Assembly: GCF_001752365.1 (NCBI RefSeq)
Contig: NZ_MEIY01000001.1
Location: forward strand, 3,132,272-3,196,271
Source: Marinobacter sp. X15-166B
GTDB lineage: Bacteria > Pseudomonadota > Gammaproteobacteria > Pseudomonadales > Oleiphilaceae
Length of the DNA: 64,000 bases
Direction: 5' to 3'
The notes under the pieces were generated by a model, which was not told the origin of the DNA, searched no databases, and saw only the letters and a list, made by a program, of their open reading frames with translations. The number at the start of each line of letters is the position of its first letter. Position 1 is the stretch's first letter. Both the position numbers and the translations under genes were made by a program. Shown here in pieces: positions 1-7,638 of the stretch.

Positions 1-331
1 ATCGAGAACGTCAGATACAGACTTCATAAGGGTGCTTTTCGAATGAGCCTGGATTCAGAGCAATACACTTGGGGTTCGGAGCCACTGAAGAATTTCTCCA
101 AGGAGCTTGCTTCTCATCGATACACAACCCTGGTCAGGGCCATTGTTCGCGAGTCCTCAATTTCAGTATCGCTCGGGTACACCAGGCGATAGGCAATCTC
201 TCCCGCCAAACCCTGTTCTCTGAAAAGCTTTGCAGTTTGGGACTCCTGGTCCTAAGGGAGAGGACCGAAGCCGGTCACAATCAAGTAAGAGAGAGGAATG
301 CGCCGTAAAGGCGCATTCCTTCTGCGATATG
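1..331 (-). pseudogene. Degenerate second copy of the 3' end of the 3492-4013 gene
   Basis: This stretch aligns base for base, with scattered substitutions, to 3482-3970. About 29 bases are missing near position 61 and about 140 near position 256, so the reading frame of the 3492-4013 gene is destroyed here. The alignment includes the hairpin at 294-320, which matches 3936-3962, and stops abruptly near 331, where the two copies become unrelated. The left end is cut by the window, so more of the paralogous cassette may lie outside. I infer a decayed duplicate rather than a functional gene. Short open frames here are only remnants. Confidence 0.75.
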
Positions 332-446
332 TTTGACCAGCAGATAGCTTACAATAGATCCTGCCGTTGGTGTCGGCGTTTCTGGTGTAGAGCGTTCGTC
401 TCTACGGCAGACCACAGTGGGAATCACAAAGTAAGAGGAGTCCTCA

Positions 447-2162
447 ATGCAAACGCGAGTGTCCCGGGAAACATCCCCTAGTGTTACGTCGCTCGACGAT
501 CTCGCAACCTTGGCCAGTTATTCGCTGGTGGACTCGCTCAACTGCGACCCGGACGGGCGGGAGCACGGGCGCGATTTCGCGCCACGGCAAGTCTTCTCGG
601 GCCACTATGTCCCCGTCAAACCAACGCCCATCGAAAACCCCGAGTACGTCGCCCACAGCAAAGGGTTGTTTCACGAGCTGGGCTTGGCCGACAGCATGGC
701 GCAGTCGGCCGACTTTGTTCGGGTGTTTTCCGGTAATCTCGCGGACGTTCCACAGCCGATGCGCCAGGTCGGTTGGGCCTGTGGCTATGCGCTTTCGATC
801 TACGGTACCGAATACACCCGGCAGTGCCCGTTCCAAACCGGCAACGGATACGGCGACGGGCGCGCAATTTCAGTGCTTGAGGCCGTAATCGATGGTCGGC
901 GCTGGGAAATGCAGCTAAAAGGTGCCGGCCGGACGCCATACTGCCGAGGCGCGGACGGACGGGCCGTGCTGCGGTCGAGTGTCCGGGAGTTCCTGGCACA
1001 GGAACACATGCACGCGCTCGGGGTACCGACGTCGCGGTCTTTGAGCTTGTACGTTTCGAAAACAGAGAAGGTCAGACGGCCGTGGTACTCGGAGGGCTCG
1101 CAGTCGAGAGATCCCGACATGCTGGTGTGGGAGCCCGTCGCGATCACCACGCGGGTCGCACCGTCGTTCATTCGGGTTGGCCAGCTTGAGCTCTTCGCCC
1201 GCCGAGCCCGCAAGCAGGAGCACCCGCAAGCGCTGGAGGAGCTCGAGCAGATTGTGGTGCATTTGATCGATCGTGAATACGCAGACGCGATCGACCAGTC
1301 ACTGACCTTGACCGAAAAACTGGTGTTGCTGGCGCGCGAATTCCGCAACCGGTTAACGTCGCTCGTGGCGAACTGGGTCCGCGTCGGATACTGCCAGGGC
1401 AACTTCAACAGCGACAATTGTGCAGCCGGCGGCTTCACACTGGATTACGGCCCATTCGGATTCTGCGATGTGTTTGATCCGCATTACCAGCCATGGACGG
1501 GTGGGGGGCGTCATTTCGCATTTCTGAACCAACCGGCGGCAGCAGAACGCAACTTTCACATGTTTTGTTCGGCGCTGCGACCGTTGCTGACCGGGCATCA
1601 GGATGCTTTGCGGCAGATTGACGAGATTCGACGTGATTTTCGACGGGTGATGCAAGTTCAAATGGAAACCATGTGGGCTGCCAAACTCGGACTTGACACG
1701 TTTTCAGCAGGTTTGTTCAGCGAGCTTGCAACGCTGATGATGGACATGTCTGTTGATTACACTATGTTTTTCCGCGAGCTCTCAGGGGTGCCTGACGACA
1801 TCGGCCCACTCAAGAAAAGCTTTTACAGCTGCCCGGCCTACACCGCAGACCCGGAAGGGATGAACAAGCGCTGGTCAGAGTGGCTGACGAAATGGAAATT
1901 GCTCACTCAGCATGGCTGTCGCGAGACGCTTTCCCGACAAATGAAACTCGTCAATCCGAAGTACAGTTTGCGGGACTGGCTGGTTGTGCCTGCATATCAA
2001 CAAGCAGCTTCCGGGAATTACTCATCAATTCGAGAACTGCAACAGGTCATGACGCAGCCCTACGCCGAGCAAGGGAAAGACATGGAAGAGAAATACTACA
2101 GGGTGAAGCCGTTGGCGTATTTCGGAGTGGGTGGGGCGTCCCATTACAGTTGTTCATCCTGA
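447..2162 (+). CDS. selO: Protein adenylyltransferase SelO (YdiU/UPF0061 family)
   Basis: SelO is a pseudokinase-fold enzyme that transfers AMP from ATP to protein hydroxyl groups, linked to redox stress. The 571-residue protein carries the family core [17 protein letters not shown] and [19 protein letters not shown], then NFNSDN and [16 protein letters not shown], which hold the metal- and nucleotide-binding residues. The chain ends Cys-Ser-Ser; in vertebrate SelO selenocysteine sits at the same antepenultimate place, so this is the cysteine form. The ATG follows a clear GAGGAG site at 432-440. The upstream 115 bases contain a small GTAGAG/CTCTAC hairpin at 387-405. Length is near the longer SelO forms of marine gammaproteobacteria. 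It stands alone and converges on the SDR at 2305. Confidence 0.93.
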   Translation: MQTRVSRETSPSVTSLDDLATLASYSLVDSLNCDPDGREHGRDFAPRQVFSGHYVPVKPTPIENPEYVAHSKGLFHELGLADSMAQSADFVRVFSGNLADVPQPMRQVGWACGYALSIYGTEYTRQCPFQTGNGYGDGRAISVLEAVIDGRRWEMQLKGAGRTPYCRGADGRAVLRSSVREFLAQEHMHALGVPTSRSLSLYVSKTEKVRRPWYSEGSQSRDPDMLVWEPVAITTRVAPSFIRVGQLELFARRARKQEHPQALEELEQIVVHLIDREYADAIDQSLTLTEKLVLLAREFRNRLTSLVANWVRVGYCQGNFNSDNCAAGGFTLDYGPFGFCDVFDPHYQPWTGGGRHFAFLNQPAAAERNFHMFCSALRPLLTGHQDALRQIDEIRRDFRRVMQVQMETMWAAKLGLDTFSAGLFSELATLMMDMSVDYTMFFRELSGVPDDIGPLKKSFYSCPAYTADPEGMNKRWSEWLTKWKLLTQHGCRETLSRQMKLVNPKYSLRDWLVVPAYQQAASGNYSSIRELQQVMTQPYAEQGKDMEEKYYRVKPLAYFGVGGASHYSCSS

Positions 2163-2220
2163 CCGGTCTGAAGACCACCGGCCTTCATAAACAAACGCTT
2201 TTCGGGCGCCTTGGCAATCG

Positions 2221-2248
2221 ACACCATCACCCGGCCGGGTGATGGTGT
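2221..2248. repeat. Perfect 14+14 palindrome
   Basis: ACACCATCACCCGG is followed directly by its exact reverse complement, with no loop. It lies between the convergent selO and SDR genes, just after the selO stop. There is no T-run on either side, so it is not a classic intrinsic terminator, although it could act as a bidirectional 3' hairpin. Confidence 0.75.
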
Positions 2249-2249
2249 A

Positions 2250-2291
2250 CGGGCAATACTGACAAACCGGTGGCCTTGTCAGTATTGCCCG
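2250..2291. terminator. Perfect 16-bp inverted repeat, bidirectional terminator-like
   Basis: CGGGCAATACTGACAA pairs perfectly with 2276-2291 across a 10-base loop. It starts one base after the palindrome at 2221-2248, so two strong hairpins stand in tandem between convergent genes. The position fits transcription termination or mRNA 3'-end protection for both genes, but poly-T tails are missing. Confidence 0.6.
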
Positions 2292-2304
2292 GTCAAGCGC
2301 GTGG

Positions 2305-3105
2305 TCAATGAACCAGCTCTTCGATCACTTTCACAACCGTCTGGCGTTTCTGCGGGTTCAAAGCGTCCGCGTGGGGGGATCCAAAACGGCCTTCATCGTT
2401 ATCGAAATACCGACCTGTGGCGTTGGCAAACTCCGCCGACAGTGCAGCCCGAGTAAGCACTTCGGCCCCAATGGCGAGACTCTTTCCGTCGATACCAAAA
2501 CCTTCCTTGACCATTTTGGAGCCGAGCAGGGAGCCCGGATTTACCGCGACAAACACCCGATCGCCTGAGGTATCAGCTTCAGCCATGGCTATGGTCCACA
2601 TGGTTAACGCCAGTTTGCTCTGGGCGTAGGCGGCCATGTCATCGATAAACCGGTGCTTTCCCCGGAGGCCATCCAGTTCCACAGCCGATTGAGCAGCGGA
2701 AGACAGGTTAACAACCCGGGCGCCTGGCGCCAGTATCGGCAACAAGCTTTGCGTCAGCAGGTAGGGCGCCACGGTGTTGACCGCAAACCGCACATCGAGC
2801 CCGTCTCGCGTCACCGTGTCAGGTGTGCGCAGGACTCCGGCATTGTTGATGAGCACATCCAGCTGATCGTGGGCCTGTAAGATGGAGTCGGCCAGTTGCC
2901 TGACGTCGCTCAGACGGGACAGGTCAGCCGTGTAGGTGTAGATCTGTCCGGCGCCATCACTTTCGGTCAACTGCCGTTCTGCCGCCGCCAATTTTTCCGG
3001 GTTACGGCCGTGCAGCAACAACGTGTGGCCCTCGGAGTGCAGACGCTTGGCGGTCTCGAGGCCAATGCCATCGGTGGCGCCAGTAATCAGAATCTTCTTT
3101 TTCAT
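2305..3105 (-). CDS. SDR family oxidoreductase (retinol-dehydrogenase-like)
   Basis: This is a classical short-chain dehydrogenase of 266 residues that would catalyse an NAD(P)-dependent alcohol/carbonyl interconversion; the substrate is unknown. The cofactor motif TGATDGIG lies at residues 8-15, NNAGV near residue 90, and the catalytic YAQSK (Tyr and Lys four apart) near residue 160. The LHGRNPEK stretch after the second strand suggests NADP preference, since an Arg follows it. It is transcribed alone. The upstream 385 bases contain no gene in this direction. Many SDRs with this architecture are annotated as retinol or light-dependent protochlorophyllide reductase-like, but neither role can be assigned here. 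Confidence 0.85.
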   Translation of the reverse strand: MKKKILITGATDGIGLETAKRLHSEGHTLLLHGRNPEKLAAAERQLTESDGAGQIYTYTADLSRLSDVRQLADSILQAHDQLDVLINNAGVLRTPDTVTRDGLDVRFAVNTVAPYLLTQSLLPILAPGARVVNLSSAAQSAVELDGLRGKHRFIDDMAAYAQSKLALTMWTIAMAEADTSGDRVFVAVNPGSLLGSKMVKEGFGIDGKSLAIGAEVLTRAALSAEFANATGRYFDNDEGRFGSPHADALNPQKRQTVVKVIEELVH

Positions 3106-3182
3106 CGGCGGTCTCCATACGCTCGTAAGACGGGAAGAAATACAGATAGTAAAGACAGCTTACGCCCGAACTGAAGCCTAAT

Positions 3183-3254
3183 TCCACAGAAAGTACTAAG
3201 TTACCGCAACCGTAGAAAATGGCTTACCGGCCACCCTCCACAGAAAGTGCTAAA
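3183..3254. repeat. Short direct repeat, 17 bases, two copies
   Basis: TCCACAGAAAGTACTAA at 3183-3199 recurs at 3238-3254 with one change (G for A). Both copies lie upstream of the SDR gene at 2305-3105 in otherwise unassigned sequence. They could be operator half-sites or insertion scars. Confidence 0.4.
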
Positions 3255-3335
3255 CAAACCTAAAGTGAATTCTAGAAGATAGTTTCCTGACACCCGACCT
3301 CTGCAACTGCCCACCATCATCTGGTCTCGGTCACT

Positions 3336-3464
3336 TCAGCCCTCGACAATCGGATCGATATTTACAGCGCCTGATCTGGCTTCTTCAATGTCCTTATAAA
3401 CCACATAGAACCCAGCGCGACTGCAGTGGCTGTTCAGATACGTGAAGACAGGGCTCGGGAGGGC
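3336..3464 (-). pseudogene. Orphan C-terminal coding fragment
   Basis: An open frame of about 43 codons on the minus strand reads like a genuine protein tail: it contains FTYLNSHCSRAGFYVVYKD and then EEARSGAVNIDPIVEG before a stop at 3336-3338. It has an in-frame stop just upstream (3465-3467) and no start codon. I do not recognise the family. It lies just beyond the cassette gene at 3492-4013 and looks like a relic of another gene in a decaying region. Confidence 0.35.
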
Positions 3465-3491
3465 TCACCGATTGGTAAAAAACCGAGAACG

Positions 3492-4013
3492 TCAGATACA
3501 GACTTCATAAGGGTGCTTTTCGAATGAGCCTAGATTCAGAGCGAAGCTTTCGCCATCCATCTTTACCTCGTAATACACTTGGGTTCCGGAACCACTGAAG
3601 AATTTCTCCAAGGAGCTTGCTTCTCGTCGATACACGACGCTGGTCAGGACCATTGTCCGCGAGTCCTCAATTTCAGTATCGCTCGGGTACACCGGGCGAT
3701 AGGCAATCTCTCCCGCCAAACCCTGTTCTCTGAAAAGCTTTGCAGTTTGGGACTCCTGTTCCTCTTGAATACGGGTAACGTACAGAGTCGACGTGATTGA
3801 GCGCTCCTTCAGTGTTGATGCCAAAAATTTTTTTTCAACTGTGCAGTCTTCGAACCTCTCCAACCCAGGCGAAAACCACGCAGAGAATGCAAGGTTAGGG
3901 ATAAGACCGAAGCCGGTCACAATCCAGAACGAGAGAGGAATGCGCCGTAAAGGCGCATTCCTTCTGCGATTACTCCAGCTTTTCGTAACTGAAGCGATCA
4001 CGGATGTACTCAT
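3492..4013 (-). CDS. Hypothetical protein, third gene of an unknown cassette
   Basis: The open frame is 173 codons. Its first 29 codons read through a terminator-like hairpin (3936-3962) and through what looks like the true 3' end of the gene upstream, so the real start is probably further in, possibly the GTG that opens VTGFGLIPNLAFSAWF. That stretch is hydrophobic and could be an anchor or signal segment. The rest is soluble and mixed alpha/beta, with no motif I recognise. A degenerate copy of this gene's 3' part occurs at 1-331. It belongs with the two genes upstream on the same strand. Confidence 0.5.
   Translation of the reverse strand: MSTSVIASVTKSWSNRRRNAPLRRIPLSFWIVTGFGLIPNLAFSAWFSPGLERFEDCTVEKKFLASTLKERSITSTLYVTRIQEEQESQTAKLFREQGLAGEIAYRPVYPSDTEIEDSRTMVLTSVVYRREASSLEKFFSGSGTQVYYEVKMDGESFALNLGSFEKHPYEVCI
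3936..3962. terminator. Perfect 11-bp hairpin inside the cassette
   Basis: AGGAATGCGCC pairs perfectly with 3952-3962 across a five-base loop. On the minus strand it follows the stop codon of the frameshift-corrected 4010-4450 gene (TAA near 3971), so it is placed like a terminator or attenuator. The same hairpin is preserved at 294-320 in the duplicate. No strong T-run follows. Confidence 0.55.
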
Positions 4014-4450
4014 TGAAATACCCTCCCTTCTGCTTCCGCCAGGATTGTTGTATACGCAGAATTGATATCGGCCAGAAATTCCTGAACTGTTGCGACGCCT
4101 TCTGGCGTATTGACGTACTCCGGATCGTTGTTCAGGAATTGTTTGATTGCCAACTGTGCCGAAGCGTTGGCGTCTTCAAATTTTTGCCTCGCCACTTCAA
4201 TGACTTGGCTTATGGCGTTTTCTGATTCATTGTGAGCACCATGCACAGTGGGGGAGAACCCCCAACCGTAAAGATAGGACTGCACAAACTCTTCGATAGC
4301 CTGGAGGTTGGCGCGGTAGCTGCTCCAGTCAGTGAACATGCCGTTTATATAGAAAATTTCAACTCTGTCGACATTGGTTTCGCAGGCCGCGATAGCGCCT
4401 GTCGAGCACGCAGTGAGCACAGAAGCCGCAAAAATTCGCTTCATAAACAT
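4010..4450 (-). CDS. Secreted protein of unknown function, probably frameshifted near its 3' end
   Basis: The start chosen is the ATG at 4448-4450, which has an AAGGA site eight bases upstream; the frame can be extended further 5' without support. The product begins with a Sec signal (MKRIFAASVLTACSTGAIA) and continues with VEIFYINGMFTDWSSYRANL, a motif seen in predicted alpha/beta-hydrolase-like secreted proteins. The open frame stops at 4010. Dropping one G from the GGGAGGG run near 4022 would continue it as YFNEYIRDRFSYEKLE to a TAA at about 3971, directly before the hairpin. That reads more like protein than the present tail, so I suspect a one-base insertion or consensus error. It overlaps the 4465-5196 frame only in the discarded 5' extension. 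Confidence 0.6.
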   Translation of the reverse strand: MFMKRIFAASVLTACSTGAIAACETNVDRVEIFYINGMFTDWSSYRANLQAIEEFVQSYLYGWGFSPTVHGAHNESENAISQVIEVARQKFEDANASAQLAIKQFLNNDPEYVNTPEGVATVQEFLADINSAYTTILAEAEGRVFQ

Positions 4451-4464
4451 ATCCAAAATCCTTT

Positions 4465-5196
4465 TCAGAGAGCGGAAAGCGCATTGCACGTAGCGTCTTC
4501 GGGGTAGGGGACTTCTTGGTCATCCATTACTTTGACCAACATATTCTGAAGTTTATATTTCGCTTCAATACGATCGAGGGTGTTGAAGTACGAGGTCTCC
4601 TGCCATGTTGTGCCCTGATGGAGTTCTTGCATTTCACGTTTGCAGGCTTCTGCGATCATCAGCCTCTCAAGGACAGCGCGCGCGTTGGCAGGTGTGGCCT
4701 GGAAGTCGTCCGTTGCCGATTCGATCAATCCTCCATAGGCTCTGCCGGCAGCCAAGGCGTAGGGCTTAATCGATTCGGGTAGTCCGCTAAAGATAATGGC
4801 CTCTTCGTAGTCATCTCGAATGCCATTGTGATTATTATCGATACCCACCAACGTATCCATCTGGTCGGAGCGGTGATCATAATCTGGAATGTCGTAAAAC
4901 AGACCGGGATGAGTGAATTCCAGCCATCGATGGGGACGATCGAGGCTGCCAGAACTTGACGGTACATTGATTCCCCGTGAAATGTAGTACTGGCCCTCAT
5001 GCTCGACAACCTTTCCGAGGAAGTAGAGACGCATTGGGTCAAAATTTTTGAATCTATCATACTGAATCTTGCGCCAACGGATGGGGTGATGCTCGGGATG
5101 TTCACCCCTTGTTGGGAGCACGCTCATATACATGTCGTAGCGGATCTTGACCAGTTCTCCACGTTTGTAGAGTTTGTCTGGGTTCCAAGACTGCAT
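4465..5196 (-). CDS. Protein with two chitin-binding-like repeats and a calcium-binding-like loop
   Basis: The 243-residue product starts with two related modules of about 45 residues: WNPDKLYKRGELV...YMSVLPTRGE...RWRKI and FDPMRLYFLGKVV...YYISRGINVP...RWLEF. They resemble CBM5/12 chitin-binding modules in their spaced aromatics. Near residue 120 is GIDNNHNGIRDDYEEA, which has the D-x-N-x-N-G spacing of EF-hand or thrombospondin-type calcium loops. The C-terminal half is helical with four or more Cys. No signal peptide is seen from this ATG. The frame stays open upstream for about 35 codons with plausible protein sequence (AYRLVAHAISFNE) to a TAG near 5300, so the gene may be 5'-truncated. 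It is first in the minus-strand cassette. Confidence 0.6.
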   Translation of the reverse strand: MQSWNPDKLYKRGELVKIRYDMYMSVLPTRGEHPEHHPIRWRKIQYDRFKNFDPMRLYFLGKVVEHEGQYYISRGINVPSSSGSLDRPHRWLEFTHPGLFYDIPDYDHRSDQMDTLVGIDNNHNGIRDDYEEAIIFSGLPESIKPYALAAGRAYGGLIESATDDFQATPANARAVLERLMIAEACKREMQELHQGTTWQETSYFNTLDRIEAKYKLQNMLVKVMDDQEVPYPEDATCNALSAL

Positions 5197-5286
5197 CTCG
5201 TTAAATGAAATCGCGTGAGCAACTAATCGATAAGCGGGATCGCGCCCCCGCCTGGGGCGTCGGGCTTGGGCTCCGATCCTATAAAG

Positions 5287-5524
5287 CCCGTTCTATTCCG
5301 GTTGGGACGCGTCATTCAGTCGCTACGGCTCATACAGAAATGACAATGAATACAGCTATGCGGTAGACGTCGGTGCCTACCTGCTAGGAAATCGCATTCG
5401 GATTGGTATCGGCGCCAACGGCAAAGAATTTAACCAATGGGACTCAACAGCCGATTGGCGGCTGACCATTGGCCTATCAGATTTAGGGGGTACCGCGTAC
5501 TGGCTTACTCGCATCGCCAATTAG
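5287..5524 (+). pseudogene. 3' fragment of an outer-membrane beta-barrel-like gene
   Basis: From the TAA at about 5284-5286 an open frame without a start runs to TAG at 5522-5524. It encodes YSGWDASFSRYGSYRND, AVDVGAYLLGNRIRIGIG and WRLTIGLSDLGGTAYWL, alternating polar and hydrophobic residues as in beta-strands of an outer-membrane barrel. It abuts the possibly truncated 5' end of the gene at 4465-5196, so a deletion or insertion junction probably lies near 5285-5300. Confidence 0.5.
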
Positions 5525-5645
5525 CCCATTACACGATGACGCTCGGCTGGATGGCTTTGCGTTGGTCAGCATCCGGTCTGAAGGAACACAACAAATCGAA
5601 AAAATACCGGAATACTTCATAAGCCTCTAATACGGGGTCAGGGTC

Positions 5646-5696
5646 AAGTAACGGAATTACTGGGAAGCAGCAGGATTAAAGACTGGGGGCAGGTCA
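5646..5696 (+). repeat. First copy of IS right end
   Basis: Matches 6164-6215 through AAGTAACGGA, ATTACT, GGATTAAAGA and GGGGGCAGGTCA, with several substitutions and one gap. It abuts the truncated transposase frame within two bases. Confidence 0.7.
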
Positions 5697-5697
5697 C

Positions 5698-6198
5698 GTG
5701 ATGGATTCATTAGCCAACGGACGCAGGATCAAATGCCTGACGATCGTAGACGACTTCACCAAGGAATGCCTCGACATTCCTGTTGCCTTGGGAATCTCAG
5801 GCGAACAGGTGGTTCGCACTCTGGATGGTGTTGCCGCTTTCCGAGGCTACCCAAAAGCGGTGAGAACCGATCAGGGGCCGGAATTCACTGGCAGAGTACT
5901 CGATCAATGGGCCTACCGCCATGGCGTTGAACTGAAGCTGATCCAGCCCGGAAAGCCGATGCAGAATGGTTATGTCGAAAACTTTAACGGGAAATTGCGG
6001 GATGAATGTCTGAATGAGCACTGGTTCCGGGATCTCGCCCACGCCCGCGAGAAGATCAGTACTTGGCGCTTGGACTACAATGAGCAGCGGCCACATTCAT
6101 CCTTGGGGTACCAGACGCCTCTGGAGTTTGCCTCGGCCATCCGACTTGGAACAACTGGTTCAAAAGTAACGGACATTACTAGAGAACAGTTGGATTAA
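5698..6198 (+). pseudogene. Truncated IS3-family transposase (OrfB C-terminal part)
   Basis: The 166-residue frame begins abruptly inside the DDE (rve) integrase core: [20 protein letters not shown] carries the first catalytic Asp region, [11 protein letters not shown] the second Asp, and [20 protein letters not shown] the catalytic Glu. The tail [19 protein letters not shown] is the usual IS3-family ending. The N-terminal helix-turn-helix half and the upstream orfA are missing. The fused sequence upstream is another IS end, so it has no natural start. It should be inactive. Confidence 0.85.
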
Positions 6199-6230
6199 AG
6201 AGCGGGGGCAGGTCAACCTCACCCTAGGGA

Positions 6231-6258
6231 ATGTCCAATACTCCTAAATATTGGACAT
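6231..6258. repeat. Perfect 10-bp hairpin
   Basis: ATGTCCAATA at 6231-6240 pairs with TATTGGACAT at 6249-6258 across eight bases. It begins 15 bases after the IS end. It may be a terminator or a scar of the element. Confidence 0.45.
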
Positions 6259-6855
6259 GCCGTGAAACCCTTCAAATAAAGGGTTATACAGAATCTTTCC
6301 AACCCAGGCCTATTGCTCTGTTTCCAACAATTTGCCGCGCAGGAGCAAGCAAACCGGTTGTATCCCGGCTCGTTGTCTTGATACCGAGTTAGTTGTGATA
6401 TGCCTGAAGCTGAACCGTCTGGACCGCACCGCTGCTGTGACCACAGCGGCAAGAACTACAGACCCGATGGTGACGACTCCTGGCTGCGTTGCAGTTTGAC
6501 CGCTTGTTGAATGAACACAGCATCTTACCGACAGGGTTGAACGCCTGGCGCTCAACGCAGATTGTCAGACCCCGGGCGTTAACACCGTTCGACACACCGG
6601 CAGTTACTGGCAGTTTGGATCGCCTGAAGGTGCGGCCGCAAGACCTCAGTTTGGCGGAGGGTTTGCAGTGCCTGTCCACAGACTGAGCGATGGGCTGTAT
6701 ACGCAGGAATTCGACACTTCGCCAACACTTGCACCTGAGCGCTCGTGAATGAGCAGATTCACAAGCTCTTTGCAGTCGAGGCCACCTCAACAGCCTTGGC
6801 CGAGATCTGCCTGTTGAGGAAATAAGCCCCGCTTGCCCTGACATACGCATGCACT

Positions 6856-6883
6856 ACTTCGTGTAATGTATATTATGTTAAAT
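6856..6883 (+). other. dif: dif, chromosome dimer resolution site for XerC/XerD
   Basis: The 28 bases divide into an XerC arm ACTTCGTGTAA, a six-base centre TGTATA and an XerD arm TTATGTTAAAT. The centre and XerD arm are identical to E. coli dif as I remember it. The XerC arm differs from the proteobacterial consensus RNTKCGCATAA at two of eleven positions, and this arm is known to be the more variable one. XerCD, activated by FtsK, resolves chromosome dimers here at division. I saw no second copy in the window, and the tus gene stands 2.8 kb away, so I take it as the chromosomal site rather than that of an integrated Xer-dependent element. Confidence 0.9.
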
Positions 6884-6918
6884 GATGGCTTAGCGAGGGT
6901 TTGTACAATGTGCCGAAG

Positions 6919-7107
6919 TTACGCTCCGGGTCGGGCCTGGTGCTCGTTAACCAGCACCCTGACCCGAGTGGCCCGACCGAAGGTGCGTCTAATGGTGCAG
7001 ACCTTCAACGTGTAATGGTTGGTCTCCAGCACCAGCACGCGTAAATCTCCGGCTTCGACGCGGCACTGGGCAGATGCGCTGGTGATAAACCTGCGGATGC
7101 TTTGACC
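6919..7107 (-). pseudogene. Orphan coding fragment beside dif
   Basis: Sixty-three open codons follow an in-frame stop at 7108-7110 and end in a TAA at 6919-6921, with no convincing start. The frame contains RVEAGDLRVLVLETNHYT and RRTFGRATRVRVLVNEH, balanced in composition and more protein-like than the other frames. I do not recognise the family. It appears to be the tail of a deleted gene. Confidence 0.35.
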
Positions 7108-7392
7108 TCACCTACACCCATACCGTGGCCAAACAGCTCGTTCGCCCCTGAACAACAGTGTATCCGTAGCCACAAGTCTGGCCTCGGTCAGGCTATTATT
7201 TAAGGCTCTGTAAGACAGTGATACCGTAGCGGGTTGTGAAACGGCGTATCTGTCAGATCAATTAGAACGACCACTGCAGAAAAACGTGGCGGTAATGATG
7301 GATTTTCAGTGCTTAGGCGGTGTTCCCAAAACACTTTAAGAACATTATTCAACCCAATGCTTTTTATCGATATTTACACTGCCCGCCTGTAA

Positions 7393-7539
7393 GACATCGT
7401 TGCGCCCTATTCTGATCACCCCACGGATCCCGCCGAACAGAGCGACACCCTGCGAGAGCATCTTGCTCAGGCTTACTTGCTGGATCCGTTGTCCCATGCC
7501 GCTGCGAATCAGTTTGCCGAACCGATGCGCGCGGGATAG
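7393..7539 (+). pseudogene. Orphan coding fragment
   Basis: Forty-eight open codons run from a TAA at 7390-7392 to a TAG at 7537-7539. They include SDTLREHLAQAYLLDPLSHA and NQFAEPMRAG, which look like a helical C-terminus. There is no start codon, and the family is not recognised. Confidence 0.35.
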
Positions 7540-7638
7540 ATTATCCGTACATACGGATGCCCCTGATTCGTACCCCGCATCGGTTTTCGTTAGCCAGGCC
7601 GACGGCTTCGGCTTCCTCATATTTCTTCCGGCTGGTGT

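Larger units (their letters stand above)
5646..6215 (+). mobile_element. IS3-family (IS407-like) remnant bounded by two copies of one end
   Basis: The segment holds the C-terminal half of an IS3-type transposase (5698-6198). Its last 52 bases, 6164-6215, end in GGGGGCAGGTCA, with inner sequence ATTACT and GGATTAAAGA. A second copy in the same orientation lies at 5646-5696, on the other side. A normal IS3 element has inverted ends, so this direct repeat means that two right ends are present: either the relic of a tandem or nested insertion, or a deletion that joined one copy's right end to the middle of another. The transposase start and its first frame are missing. Confidence 0.75.
6216..7638. 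other. Gene-poor terminus segment with coding relics
   Basis: About 1.4 kb contains no intact gene that I can support. It holds a 10-bp hairpin (6231-6258), a smaller AACCCTT/AAGGGTT hairpin (6266-6285), the dif site (6856-6883), and two protein-like fragments (6919-7107 minus, 7393-7539 plus). The open frames at 6310-6850 have an Arg/Ser/Cys-rich composition unlike the real genes here, and I could not assign them. Confidence 0.6.

Noticed and set aside
6389..6850. Open frame of 153 codons on the minus strand near dif
   Set aside because: Arg/Ser/Cys-rich composition, no ribosome site and no recognisable motif; overlapping frames of similar length exist. Not supported as a gene.
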